Shown piece after piece: positions 54,101 to 64,000 of a stretch of 64,000 bases of DNA. The stretch's first letter is position 1, and the number at the start of each line of letters is the position of its first letter. Source of the DNA: Aquipseudomonas alcaligenes MRY13-0052 (GTDB lineage Bacteria; Pseudomonadota; Gammaproteobacteria; Pseudomonadales; Pseudomonadaceae); the NCBI GenBank assembly GCA_000474255.1, contig BATO01000005.1, positions 62,001 through 126,000 of the forward strand, in the 5' to 3' direction. The notes below the pieces were generated by a model. The model had not been told where the DNA came from. It ran no database searches and saw nothing but the letters and a program-made list of their open reading frames with translations. The translations under genes were made by a program, and so were the position numbers.

Positions 54101-54462
54101 TGGAGAGTCGATCTGTAAGCCGGGTTCTGTCGTGGACAGTCATTCATCTACGGCTGCCATCACTGACAGCCTTTAGCAACCTACCCGAATCCGACGCGGG
54201 CCGCGCCAAGGATTCCTATTTGGTCTTGCTCCGAGTGGGGTTTACCTAGCCACGAACTGTTGCCAGCCGTGCGGTGCGCTCTTACCGCACCTTTTCACCC
54301 TTACCGGCGCTTGCGCGCTTAGGCGGTTATTTTCTGTGGCACTTTCCGTAGGCTTTCGCCTCCCAGGCGTTACCTGGCACTCTGCCCTATGGAGCCCGGA
54401 CTTTCCTCCCTCTCAAAATCGCGAACGAAATGAGACAGCGACTGTCCGATCGACTCTCCGCC
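54101..54462 (-). ncRNA. rnpB: RNase P RNA (bacterial class A)
   Basis: About 360 nt. The transcribed strand contains the class A hallmarks GAGGAAAGTCCGGGCTCC (P4 region) near the 5' end, and near the 3' end the P4 partner within GAACCCGGCTTACAGATC. Terminal GAGAGTCGATC and GATCGACTCTC pair as P1. It is the catalytic subunit that matures tRNA 5' ends. Ends are approximate. Same position between rsmI and mraZ as in P. aeruginosa. Confidence 0.95.
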
Positions 54463-54497
54463 GCCAAGGGTAGCGGCAGGCCAGCATAAGAACAAGC

Positions 54498-55370
54498 TCA
54501 AGAATCGCTTTGACGCTCCAGGGCGGCCTGGTAAAGCAGGTTCTTGCGCACCCCGGTGATCTCCGCAGCCAGCGCCGCAGCTCGCTTCAAGGGAAGTTCT
54601 CCCAGCAGCAGATCGAGCACACGCAGCGCCTCGCCACTGATCGCATCCTCGCCCTCCGGCTCCTGCCAACCGGCCACCAGCAGCACACATTCACCGCGCT
54701 GCTGGTTGGAATCGGCAGCCACCCAGTCACGCAACGCCGAGAGCGGGGAGCCCTTGAGCGTTTCGAAGGTCTTGGTCAGCTCCCTCGCCAAAACTGCCGG
54801 GCGCTCCTCACCGAAGACCGTGACCATATCTTCCAGGCACTCGAGCAGACGATGGGGCGCCTCGTAGAAGATCAAGGTACGCGGCTCTTCCTTCACTCGC
54901 TCCAGACGGGAGCGACGTCCCACTGCCTTGGCAGGAAGAAAGCCTTCGAAGATGAAGCGATCGGATGGCAGCCCCGCCGCCGATAGCGCGGCAATGAGCG
55001 CACTGGGACCGGGCACCGGGACAACCGTGATCCCTGCGGCCCGCACCTGGCGCACCAGGTGATAGCCGGGGTCGGAAATCAACGGTGTGCCCGCATCGGA
55101 GATCAGCGCCACATCTTCGCCCGCCTGCAGGCGCGCCAGGAAACGCCCGCCCTCCTCTCGCTCGTTGTGATCGTGGCAAGCCGCCAGAGGCGTACTGATA
55201 CCGAAATGCTGCAGCAGACGAACGGAATGACGGGTGTCTTCGGCAGCGATAAGCGCCACATCGCGCAGCACCCGCAGGGCACGGGTACTGATGTCGTCGA
55301 GGTTGCCGATCGGCGTAGCCACCACATAGAGCTTGCCCAAGGTGACAGCAGAGCCTGGGGAAACGGTCAC
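54498..55370 (-). CDS. rsmI: 16S rRNA (cytidine1402-2'-O)-methyltransferase
   Basis: 290 residues from a GTG at 55370 with GAGG eight bases upstream; earlier in-frame codons would overlap the divergent lpoA leader. Motifs: [60 protein letters not shown] and IFYEAPHRL. It methylates the same nucleotide as RsmH, whose gene lies beyond rnpB. Divergent from lpoA. Confidence 0.94.
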   Translation of the reverse strand: MTVSPGSAVTLGKLYVVATPIGNLDDISTRALRVLRDVALIAAEDTRHSVRLLQHFGISTPLAACHDHNEREEGGRFLARLQAGEDVALISDAGTPLISDPGYHLVRQVRAAGITVVPVPGPSALIAALSAAGLPSDRFIFEGFLPAKAVGRRSRLERVKEEPRTLIFYEAPHRLLECLEDMVTVFGEERPAVLARELTKTFETLKGSPLSALRDWVAADSNQQRGECVLLVAGWQEPEGEDAISGEALRVLDLLLGELPLKRAAALAAEITGVRKNLLYQAALERQSDS

Positions 55371-55492
55371 AAGACACCTCGGAATTGACTTAAAGGCGCG
55401 CATTGTAGCCCGTTTCTGACCTCCAACATCGCACCCCAGGCGGGCCTTGGGTACAATCCCCCGCTTCTTTGATCGAGTACCGGGATCGTTAA

Positions 55493-57300
55493 ATGATCGC
55501 TTGCCTGCGCCCGCTTTCCGCACTCTGCCTCGCCGGCCTGCTGGCCGCCTGCGGCAGTTCGCCCACCTCCAGCCTCGGCGAACTGCCCCGCACGCCTCAG
55601 GCCAGCATCGAGCAGATGCTTCAGCAAGCGAACGACAGCAAGCCCGAGCAAGCGGCCTCGCTGCGCCTCTCCGCTGCCGACCTGGCATACAAGCAGCAAG
55701 ATATCGGCCGCTCGGCACGCATTCTCGAGCAGGTCCAGCTCGACGGCCTCAAGCCCGCCCAGCAGGTATTCGCCAGCACGCTTGCCGCCGAACTGGCCAT
55801 GGCACGCAACCAGCCGAAAAGCGCACTCAAGGCCCTGAGCCACCCCAGCCTAGAGCGCCTGGGTGAACTGCCGGTCGAACAGCAGACCCGCACCCAACTG
55901 GTTCGCGCCCGCGCCCTGGAGGCCGATGGCCAGAACCTCGCGGCAGCCCGTGAGCGCGTATTCATCGCCCCGCTGCTCAATGGCGAAGCCGAGAAGACCA
56001 ACCATGAAGCCATCTGGACGCTGGTCTCCAACCTGCCGGCCGATCAGCTCCAGGCGGGCGGCGACGCCGACCTCGCGGGCTGGATGGAACTGGCCCGTGT
56101 AACCAAAGGCGCCGGCACCCTGGAACAACAGCAGGCCGCCATCGAGTCCTGGCGCACCCAGCACCCCCAGCACCCGGCCGCCGAAGCACTGCCGGCACCG
56201 CTGGCGAAACTGAAGGAACTGGCCAATCAGCCCCTGACCAAGATCGCCCTCCTCCTGCCCCAGGAAGGCCCTCTTGCCTCCGTCGCCCGCGCCCTGCGCG
56301 ACGGTTTCCTCGCCGCCCACTATCAAGCCCAGCAGGCCGGCCAGAACCCTCCGGCCATCCAGTTGTATGACAGCTCGCACCTCAGCTCCCTGGACGACTT
56401 CTATCGCCAGGCCCAAGCAGATGGCGTGCAACTGGTGGTTGGCCCGCTGGAGAAGCCCCTGGTCAAGCAGATGAGCGACCGCGAGCAGCTGCCCATCACC
56501 ACCCTGGCCCTGAACTACAGCGACGCCGGCCAGGAAGGCCCCGCTCAATTGTTCCAGTTCGGTCTCGCCGCCGAGGATGAAGCCCGCGAAGTGGCACGCC
56601 GCGCCTGGGGTGACGGCATGCGCCGCGCCGTGGCACTGGTGCCTCGCGGCGAATGGGGCGATCGCGTACTCAACGCCTTCCGCCAGAGCTGGGAGCAGTC
56701 CGGTGGCAGCCTGATCGCCGCCGAACATGTCGACCAACCGGTCGAACTCGCCCAGCAGATCGCCGACCTGTTCCAGCTGCGCCAGAGCGAATCGCGTGCC
56801 AAGCGCCTGCAAGGCGCACTGGGCACACAGGTTGCCGCCCAGCCCTCTCGCCGCCAGGACGTCGACTTCATCTTCCTCGCCGCCACCCCGCAACAGGCCC
56901 AGCAGATCAAGCCGACCCTGGCCTTCCAATACGCGGGGGATGTGCCGGTGTATGCGACCTCCCACCTGTTCACCGGCAGCAACAACCAGGCGCAGTACCT
57001 GGACCTGAACGGCATCCGTTTCTGCGAAACCCCCTGGCTGCTGAACAGCAACGACCCGCTGCGTCAGGAGGTCGATCGCCAGTGGCCGCAAGCAGGTGGC
57101 AGCCTGGGCCGCCTTTACGCAATGGGCGTGGACGCCTATCGACTGGCTCCTCGCCTGAACCAGCTCAAGGCGCTTCCGGAAAGCCGCGTTGACGGCCTCT
57201 CCGGCAGCCTCAGCCTCAACCCCGCACAGCGTGTCGAGCGCCAGCTGCCCTGGGCCGAATTCCGTGACGGCCAGGTCCTGCGACTCCCCGACAGCGATTC

Positions 57301-57304
<4 letters not shown>
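55493..57304 (+). CDS. lpoA: Outer-membrane lipoprotein LpoA, PBP1A activator
   Basis: 603 residues. Lipoprotein signal with lipobox LLAAC (Cys20). The N-terminal TPR-like helical domain (about 30-240) is followed by a periplasmic-binding-protein-like domain starting [20 protein letters not shown]. It reaches through the murein to stimulate PBP1A. The stop overlaps the yraN start by four bases. Confidence 0.93.
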
Positions 57305-58818
<1,514 letters not shown>

Positions 58819-58832
58819 CCGAACAGCGCGCA

Positions 58833-58865
58833 CAAAAAAGGCGATCCAACCGGATCGCCTTTTTA
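58833..58865. terminator. Bidirectional terminator between dolP-like and sspB genes
   Basis: Stem GGCGATCC/GGATCGCC with AACC loop, flanked by six A on one side and five T on the other. It serves both converging genes; it touches the sspB stop. Confidence 0.92.
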
Positions 58866-59288
58866 TTATTTCACCACCTTGAGGCTGGGACGCCCACTGG
58901 GTCGCGGAGAACCACTCGACGGGTCGCCGCCGGACGGGCCGTCATCTTCCGGCCCCTGATCGTCCTCATCCACCACCGGAGGCTCCAGGTCGAAGACCAT
59001 GCCCTGGCCGTTCTCCCGGGCATAGATGGCCATGATCGCCGCTGCCGGAATGTAGAGGTTGTGGGCAACACCACCGAAACGCCCCTCGAAACTCACCGCG
59101 TCGTTATCCATGTGCAGGTGACGCACCGCACTGGGAGAGACATTGAGCACGATCTGGCCATCGTTGGCGTAGCCGGCCGGCACCTGGACGCCGGCGAACT
59201 CGGCATTCACCAGCAGATGGGGCGTGCAGTTGTTGTCGACGATCCACTCATAGAGCGCACGGACCAGATAGGGACGACTGGAGTTCAT
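58866..59288 (-). CDS. sspB: ClpXP adaptor SspB
   Basis: 140 residues. Folded domain with RPYLVRALYEWIVDNNCTPH, VLNVSPSAVRHLHMDNDAVS and SFEGRFGGVAHNLYIPAAAI, then an acidic, flexible tail ending in the ClpX-binding module PSLKVVK. It delivers ssrA-tagged peptides to ClpXP. It starts 13 bp after sspA. Confidence 0.95.
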   Translation of the reverse strand: MNSSRPYLVRALYEWIVDNNCTPHLLVNAEFAGVQVPAGYANDGQIVLNVSPSAVRHLHMDNDAVSFEGRFGGVAHNLYIPAAAIMAIYARENGQGMVFDLEPPVVDEDDQGPEDDGPSGGDPSSGSPRPSGRPSLKVVK

Positions 59289-59301
59289 CAAGGGCTCCTT
59301 A

Positions 59302-59919
59302 TCAGCGCATGTCGTGCTCGACTGCCGACAGGCTGGCCTGGAAGCCATCGCGTGCGAAGAGGCGCTCCATGTAATCCAGCAATGGCTTGGCAGGACGAGG
59401 CAATTCGATTCCCAGGACCGGCAGGCGCCAGAGAATCGGCAACAGGCAGCAGTCTACAAGACTGAGGTCTTCGCTGAGGAAAAAGGGTTTGTCGGCGAAC
59501 AGCGGCGATACACCGGTGAGACTCTCACGCAGCTCCTTGCGAGCGACCGCCTTGACGGCCTCCTTCACCCGCGGATCGAGAATCTGATCCACAAGGCTGC
59601 ACCAATCACGCTGCACACGGTGCATCAGCAGCCGCGTATTACCCCTTGCTACCGGGTAGACCGGCATCAGCGGCGGGTGGGGGTAGCGCTCTTCGAGGTA
59701 CTCCATCACCACAGTCGGCTCATAGAGTGCGAGGTCACGATCGACCAGGGTCGGCACGCTGCCGTATGGATTGACCTCGGCGAGCTTGGGCGGGCAACGG
59801 CCCGGCTCGACATCGATTATGTCCGCAGCGACACCCTTCTCGGCGAGCACGATGCGTACACGATGGGAATAGTGGCCTGCGGGGTCGGAGTAACAGGCCA
59901 ACCTGTTGGTTACGGCCAT
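59302..59919 (-). CDS. sspA: Stringent starvation protein A (RNA polymerase-associated)
   Basis: 205 residues, GST fold without GSH-type catalysis: [40 protein letters not shown], and the SspA-typical proline-histidine segment [20 protein letters not shown], which contacts RNA polymerase and sigma70. It is transcribed with sspB. Confidence 0.94.
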   Translation of the reverse strand: MAVTNRLACYSDPAGHYSHRVRIVLAEKGVAADIIDVEPGRCPPKLAEVNPYGSVPTLVDRDLALYEPTVVMEYLEERYPHPPLMPVYPVARGNTRLLMHRVQRDWCSLVDQILDPRVKEAVKAVARKELRESLTGVSPLFADKPFFLSEDLSLVDCCLLPILWRLPVLGIELPRPAKPLLDYMERLFARDGFQASLSAVEHDMR

Positions 59920-60007
59920 GGTGCCCTCCTCGCTTGAAGTTATGCAGTAGTAGAAAAACGCGCGCGCCCATTAAGGGCGCGCGAGTATACAACGGTGACG
60001 CGGGGTA

Positions 60008-60790
60008 TCAGTGCACGTCTTTCCAGTATTCACGCTTCAGCAGATAGGCGAATACGAAGAAGAAGGCCAGATACAGCAGAACGTAGGTGCCGATACGCTG
60101 CATGTGCAGCTTGTTCGGGTCCGCAGAGTAAGCCAGGAAGGTCACCAGGTTCTGAACCTTCACATCGAACTCGGCTTCGCTCAGCTTGCCGGTCTTCGGC
60201 ACGATGGTCAGCTGATCACAGGCTTCGTGGGTGATGGGGGCCCCAGTCAGCGGGTCATACTGCTTCTTGCCGCCTTCGACAGCCTGGACCTGCTTGCAAC
60301 CCACGACCTGGCGACCTTGCAGGCCGACCAGCACGTTAGGCATGCCGACGTTCGGGAAGATCTTGTTGTTCACGCCCCAGGGACGCGCCGGATCTTCATA
60401 GAAGTTGCGCAGGTAGCTGTACAGCCAGTCGGTACCACGAACACGGGCGACCAGGGTCAGGTCCGGCGGCGCGGCGCCGAACCAGGTCTTGGCATCGCTC
60501 GGCTTCATGCCGATCTGCATGTGGTCGCCAATCTTGGCGCCAGTCAGAACCAGGTTCTGCATCATCAACTCTTCAGGAATGCCCAGGTCCTTGGCCACGC
60601 GCTCATAGCGCTGGAACTTGGCACTGTGGCAGCCCATGCAGTAGTTGGCGAAGGTACGAGCACCGTCTTGCAGTGCAGCCTTGTCGGTCAGGTCGATATC
60701 GACATGATCCAGCTCTACATCATGGCCACCGGCGGCGAAGGTCAAGGCCGGCAGCGCAGCGATAACAAATGCAGCAAATAGCTTTTTCAT
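60008..60790 (-). CDS. petC: Cytochrome c1 of the bc1 complex
   Basis: 260 residues. Signal peptide to about Ala20, haem site CMGCH (51-55), a Met ligand candidate in the GMKPSD or PNVGMPNVL segments, and a C-terminal anchor (YVLLYLAFFFVFAYLLKREY). Accepts electrons from the Rieske protein. ATG overlaps the petB stop. Confidence 0.96.
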   Translation of the reverse strand: MKKLFAAFVIAALPALTFAAGGHDVELDHVDIDLTDKAALQDGARTFANYCMGCHSAKFQRYERVAKDLGIPEELMMQNLVLTGAKIGDHMQIGMKPSDAKTWFGAAPPDLTLVARVRGTDWLYSYLRNFYEDPARPWGVNNKIFPNVGMPNVLVGLQGRQVVGCKQVQAVEGGKKQYDPLTGAPITHEACDQLTIVPKTGKLSEAEFDVKVQNLVTFLAYSADPNKLHMQRIGTYVLLYLAFFFVFAYLLKREYWKDVH

Positions 60791-62001
60791 CAGCCTGTCA
60801 CCCTTTCCGGAACCGGTTTGGTTTTTTCCATCCTGGTGTAGAAGGGCATCAGGATGAAGTACGCGAAGTACAGGATGGTGCACACCTGCGACAGCAGCGT
60901 ACGGCCCGGGGTCGGCGCGAGAACACCCAGCACGCCGAGGATGACGAAGGACACGCAGAAGATCAGCAGCCAGACCTTGCTCAGCCAGCCTTTGTAGCGC
61001 ATCGATTTGACGGGGCTGCGATCCAGCCACGGCAGCACGAAGAGCACGGCGATGGCGGCGCCCATGGCGATAACGCCCATCAGCTTGTCCGGAACGGCAC
61101 GGAGAATCGCGTAGAACGGGGTGAAGTACCACACCGGTGCGATGTGCTCAGGCGTCTTGAACGGGTTGGCCTGTTCGAAGTTCGGCTTCTCGAGGAAGTA
61201 ACCGCCCATCTCCGGGAAGAAGAACACCACGAAGCAGAACACGAAGAGGAACACCACCACACCGACGATGTCTTTCACGCTGTAGTAGGGGTGGAAGGCG
61301 ATGCCGTCGAGCGGAATGCCGTTCTCATCCTTCAGCTTCTTGATGTCCACGCCGTCGGGGTTGTTCGAACCCACTTCGTGCAGGGCCAGGATGTGCAGCA
61401 CGACCAGACCGAGGATCACGATCGGCAGCGCAATCACATGCAGCGCGAAGAAGCGGTTCAGGGTGATGCCGGAGATCAGGTAGTCACCACGGATCCACTG
61501 GGTCAGGTCGCCGCCGATCACCGGAATGGCGCCGAACAGCGAGATGATCACCTGGGCACCCCAGTAGGACATCTGGCCCCAGGGCAGCAGGTAGCCCATG
61601 AAGGCCTCAGCCATCAGGGCGAGGTAGATCAGCATGCCGAAGATCCACACCAGCTCGCGCGGCTTCTGGTAGGAGCCGTAGAGCAGACCGCGGAACATGT
61701 GCATGTAGACCACGATGAAGAACGCCGAGGCGCCGGTGGAGTGCAGGTAGCGAATGATCGCCCCGTACTCGACGTCGCGCATGATGTACTCGACGGACGC
61801 GAAGGCCTCTTCAGCGGACGGGGTGAAGCTCATGGTCAGCCAGATACCGGTGAGGATCTGGTTCACCAGGACCAGCAGGGCCAGGGAGCCGAAGAAATAG
61901 AAGAAGTTGAAGTTCTTCGGAGCGTAGTACTTGCTCAGATGGTCTTCCCACATCTTGGTCGCGGGGAAGCGCGCATCGATCCATTCCATGAATTTGCTCA
62001 T
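60790..62001 (-). CDS. petB: Cytochrome b of the bc1 complex
   Basis: 403 residues, full-length cytochrome b. Haem-ligand His pairs lie in the second and fourth helices (IRYLHSTGASAFFIVVYMHM; RFFALHVIALPIVILGLVVL), PEWY-type quinol site here as HIAPVWYFTPFYAILRAVPD. Holds both quinone sites. Overlaps petA stop and petC start. Confidence 0.97.
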   Translation of the reverse strand: MSKFMEWIDARFPATKMWEDHLSKYYAPKNFNFFYFFGSLALLVLVNQILTGIWLTMSFTPSAEEAFASVEYIMRDVEYGAIIRYLHSTGASAFFIVVYMHMFRGLLYGSYQKPRELVWIFGMLIYLALMAEAFMGYLLPWGQMSYWGAQVIISLFGAIPVIGGDLTQWIRGDYLISGITLNRFFALHVIALPIVILGLVVLHILALHEVGSNNPDGVDIKKLKDENGIPLDGIAFHPYYSVKDIVGVVVFLFVFCFVVFFFPEMGGYFLEKPNFEQANPFKTPEHIAPVWYFTPFYAILRAVPDKLMGVIAMGAAIAVLFVLPWLDRSPVKSMRYKGWLSKVWLLIFCVSFVILGVLGVLAPTPGRTLLSQVCTILYFAYFILMPFYTRMEKTKPVPERVTG

Positions 62002-62594
62002 TAGGCCTTCTCCTGGTCCACACCGATGACGATGACATCATCCGACTCGTAGGAGTGGGGCGGCACCGGCAGGTTCAAGGGAGCAGGCTGCGCCTTGTAG
62101 ACGCGGCCGGCGAGGTCGTAGCGAGAACCGTGGCAGGGGCAGAAGTAACCGCCCACCCACTCGGCACCCAGGTCGGCCGGCGCGACTTCCGGACGGAAGG
62201 AGGGCGAGCAGCCGAGGTGGGTGCAGAGACCGACCAGCACCAGAATTTCCGGCTTGATCGCACGGTTGTGCGGATCGACGTAGGTCGGCTGCACGGACGC
62301 TTCGGACTTGGGATCAGCCATGCGCTCATCGATCTTGCCCAGGTTGCCGAGAATCTCCTCGGTACGGCGAACGATGAACACCGGCTGGCCGCGCCACTCA
62401 GCAATCATCTGCTGACCCGCTTCGACCTTGCTGATATTCACCTTCACCGGTGCCCCTGCGGCCTTGGCCTTCGCACTGGGCTGCCATGACCCCACAAACG
62501 GGATCGCAGCGCCCACCGCTCCTGCAGCACCCACCACGGATGTGGCTGCTACGAGGAAGCGACGCCGGCCTGCATTCACGCCGTCATTGCTCAT
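62001..62594 (-). CDS. petA: Rieske iron-sulfur protein of the bc1 complex
   Basis: 197 residues. Twin-arginine signal GRRRFLVAATSVVG at the N-terminus acting as membrane anchor; cluster ligands in CTHLGC (about 133-138) and CPCHGS (about 153-158). It moves electrons from quinol to cytochrome c1. First gene of the petABC operon. Confidence 0.97.
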   Translation of the reverse strand: MSNDGVNAGRRRFLVAATSVVGAAGAVGAAIPFVGSWQPSAKAKAAGAPVKVNISKVEAGQQMIAEWRGQPVFIVRRTEEILGNLGKIDERMADPKSEASVQPTYVDPHNRAIKPEILVLVGLCTHLGCSPSFRPEVAPADLGAEWVGGYFCPCHGSRYDLAGRVYKAQPAPLNLPVPPHSYESDDVIVIGVDQEKA

Positions 62595-62794
62595 TCAGTC
62601 GTCTCCCATCAGCTTTTGTGGCCTGTTGTTCAGGCCTCTACTAAGTAAAAATCGAGCCGCGCAAAAAATTCGCCAAATGGTAAAGAAAACCCCCTCTCCT
62701 GACAAGGTAATAGCCAGATACAAAACGGCTGAAAGCCTTGAGAGATAAGGGTTACGCGCATGCGACAAGCTGTCGCAGGGCATTTTCGCGGGCA

Positions 62795-62834
62795 TAAAAA
62801 AACGCCCAGATCCACAAGGGCCTGGGCGTTTTTC
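62795..62834. terminator. Terminator after rpsI
   Basis: Stem AACGCCCAG/CTGGGCGTT with a 12-base loop; A-run on one side and T-run on the other allow function on both strands. It closes the rplM-rpsI operon 12 bp after the rpsI stop. A small dyad TGCGACA/TGTCGCA lies next to it at 62761-62777. Confidence 0.9.
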
Positions 62835-62845
62835 GAAGCGTTGTA

Positions 62846-63238
62846 TTAACGCTTGGAGTACTGCGGACGCTTACGCGCTTTACGCAGACCGACCTTCTTA
62901 CGCTCGACTTCGCGGGCATCGCGAGTCACGTAGCCGGCTTTACGCAGCGGGCTGCGCAGGGCTTCGTCGTAGTTGATCAGGGCACGGGTGATACCGTGAC
63001 GGATCGCACCAGCCTGACCGCTGACACCACCACCGAGAACGGTGACGTAGATGTCGAACTTCTCGACGGTCTCGGTCAGCTCCAGCGGCTGACGCACGAC
63101 CATGCGAGCGGTCTCACGGCCAAAGAACTGATCCAGGCTGCGGTTGTTGATGGAAATCTTGCCAGTACCCGGACGCAGGAAAACGCGTGCGGTTGCAGTC
63201 TTACGACGGCCAGTGCCGTAGTTTTGAGTCGCCGACAT
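62846..63238 (-). CDS. rpsI: 30S ribosomal protein S9
   Basis: 130 residues ending in the invariant basic tail [16 protein letters not shown] that reaches the P site; [20 protein letters not shown] at the start. Same operon as rplM, 14 bp apart. Confidence 0.99.
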   Translation of the reverse strand: MSATQNYGTGRRKTATARVFLRPGTGKISINNRSLDQFFGRETARMVVRQPLELTETVEKFDIYVTVLGGGVSGQAGAIRHGITRALINYDEALRSPLRKAGYVTRDAREVERKKVGLRKARKRPQYSKR

Positions 63239-63252
63239 AATGAACTATCCCG

Positions 63253-63681
63253 TTAAATCTTCAGTTCTTGGGGCTGCTGAGCGGTGTGCGGGTGAGCAGA
63301 ACCCTTGTACACCTTCAGCTTGCGATACATGTCGCGACCCAGCGGGTTCTTCGGCAGCATGCCTTTGACCGCGGTCTCGATCACGCGCTCAGGGGCCTTG
63401 GCAATCAGCTTCTCGAAGTTGATTTCCTTGATGCCGCCCGGGAAGCCGGAGTGCGAGTAGTACATCTTGTCGGTAGTCTTGGCACCGGTCACACGTACCT
63501 GCTCGGCGTTGATAACGACGATGTAGTCGCCGGTATCAACGTGCGGGGTGTATTCCGGCTTGTGCTTGCCGCGCAGACGGCTAGCAATTTCGGTGGCCAG
63601 ACGACCCAGGGTCTGACCGGCAGCGTCGACGACATACCAGTCGCGCTTAACAGTTTCCGGTTTTGCAGTAAAAGTCTTCAT
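63253..63681 (-). CDS. rplM: 50S ribosomal protein L13
   Basis: 142 residues: [60 protein letters not shown]. An early assembly protein of the large subunit. First gene of the rplM-rpsI operon. Confidence 0.99.
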   Translation of the reverse strand: MKTFTAKPETVKRDWYVVDAAGQTLGRLATEIASRLRGKHKPEYTPHVDTGDYIVVINAEQVRVTGAKTTDKMYYSHSGFPGGIKEINFEKLIAKAPERVIETAVKGMLPKNPLGRDMYRKLKVYKGSAHPHTAQQPQELKI

Positions 63682-63825
63682 TCGCTATAGCCTCAGGGGC
63701 CGCCCTGAAAATAAGACGGCGGATCTTACTGAATAGTGCTCGCCCTGGCAACACAGGGCAGCCGGAAACAGACGCTATCGGGGGCTCGGGTCAGCGCGTC
63801 CGCACACGGCAAGGGGTTTCGGCGG

Positions 63826-63878
63826 GCTAGGCATCCCCACCTTCTTTCTTCGCGAGCTAGGCATCCCCGCAAAGAAAG
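63826..63878. repeat. Direct repeat and dyad in the rplM leader
   Basis: GCTAGGCATCCCC occurs at 63826-63838 and again at 63856-63868. The second copy lies inside a dyad with arms CTTTCTT (63844-63850) and AAGAAAG (63872-63878). It falls in the 5' leader of the rplM-rpsI mRNA; it may be a regulatory stem or only a short duplication. Confidence 0.6.
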
Positions 63879-63885
63879 CCGCGGA

Positions 63886-63913
63886 ATTATGCCGATTGCA
63901 CAGAAAATTTCAA
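63886..63913 (-). promoter_or_regulatory. rplM-rpsI promoter
   Basis: On the transcribed strand TTGAAA and CATAAT are separated by 16 bp, each one mismatch from the sigma70 consensus. The leader to rplM is about 200 nt, long enough for regulation. Confidence 0.7.
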
Positions 63914-63953
63914 CCTGATTTGATAGCAATCTTTGCCAATAGAGGAACGTTGC

Positions 63954-64000
63954 ATGGAATTCCGCCAGCTCGGCAACACCGATATCAAGGTCAGCAGCCT
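63954..64000 (+). CDS. Aldo/keto reductase (start only, cut by window edge)
   Basis: Fifteen codons: MEFRQLGNTDIKVSS and a following Leu, the standard N-terminus of Tas/YajO-type NADP-dependent aldo/keto reductases. AGAGGA lies 7 bp before the ATG. In P. aeruginosa the gene beyond rplM is an oxidoreductase of this kind. Confidence 0.75.
   Translation, partial: MEFRQLGNTDIKVSS

Noticed and set aside
55371-55718. N-terminal extension of RsmI
   Set aside because: The extension has no family match, overlaps the divergent lpoA gene start, and the GTG at 55370 with a Shine-Dalgarno fits family length.
60790-62001. Long rightward frames with many His, Glu and Asp residues opposite petB and petA
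   Set aside because: They are antisense shadows of membrane-protein genes, where hydrophobic codons read as charged ones on the other strand.

Overview
The window is a piece of a high-GC Pseudomonas-type chromosome carrying most of a Mu-like transposable prophage. Positions 1 to about 21.93 kb are the prophage, and the left edge cuts it inside the head-protease gene. From about 22 kb to the end is housekeeping DNA whose gene order, from an MscS channel through yajQ, argJ, secA, lpxC, the dcw cluster, rnpB, lpoA, sspAB and the cytochrome bc1 genes to rplM, matches the order I recall for P. aeruginosa PAO1 around PA4394-PA4434. Intergenic sequences and protein details differ enough that I place it in Pseudomonas sensu lato rather than in P. 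aeruginosa.

Prophage layout: two transcription units diverge from a control region near 12.04-12.11 kb. Rightward runs the early unit (12.1-21.8 kb): a Ner/Cro-like regulator, small regulators, a DUF3102 protein, the DDE transposase A, the AAA target-selection ATPase B, DUF3164 and DUF2786 proteins, GemA and a Mor/C-family activator at the phage end. Leftward run the repressor, a block of four A/T-richer cargo genes (a zinc-ribbon membrane protein, two lipoproteins, one unknown), then lysis (holin, transglycosylase, Rz with an embedded Rz1), small and large terminase, portal, gpF, gpG and the gpI protease. An early block pointing at its own phage end is unlike Mu and, as I recall, like Pseudomonas phage B3. 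An identical 22-bp element lies just before the lysis genes and just before gene I, the two places where Mu has C-activated late promoters, so these are probably late promoters. A HEPN-type gene has been inserted in the opposite orientation between gpG and gpF.

Host layout: mscS-like, yajQ, a response regulator with a degenerate GGDEF domain, panE, a sensor kinase and a PduO-type adenosyltransferase are followed by a short repeat-rich stretch. Then come a Nudix/ThiE fusion, a GST, argJ, secA, an M23 peptidase and a DUF721/DciA gene. The peptidoglycan and division cluster (mraZ to lpxC, leftward) is complete and tightly overlapped. It starts from a sigma70-type promoter covered by three 10-bp MraZ-type boxes, and mraY shows an apparent one-base deletion near its start. 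After rnpB come rsmI, lpoA, yraN, a SIS-domain gene, a BON lipoprotein gene, sspB-sspA, petA-petB-petC, rpsI-rplM and the first codons of an aldo/keto reductase.

Most worth following up: the paired late-promoter elements with leader hairpins; the repressor-linked cargo block in which the repressor and a membrane protein share a GNR-AGRD motif; the HEPN gene; a small secreted-protein gene overprinted by the endolysin tail; three helically phased repeats at the phage end; and the mraY frameshift.
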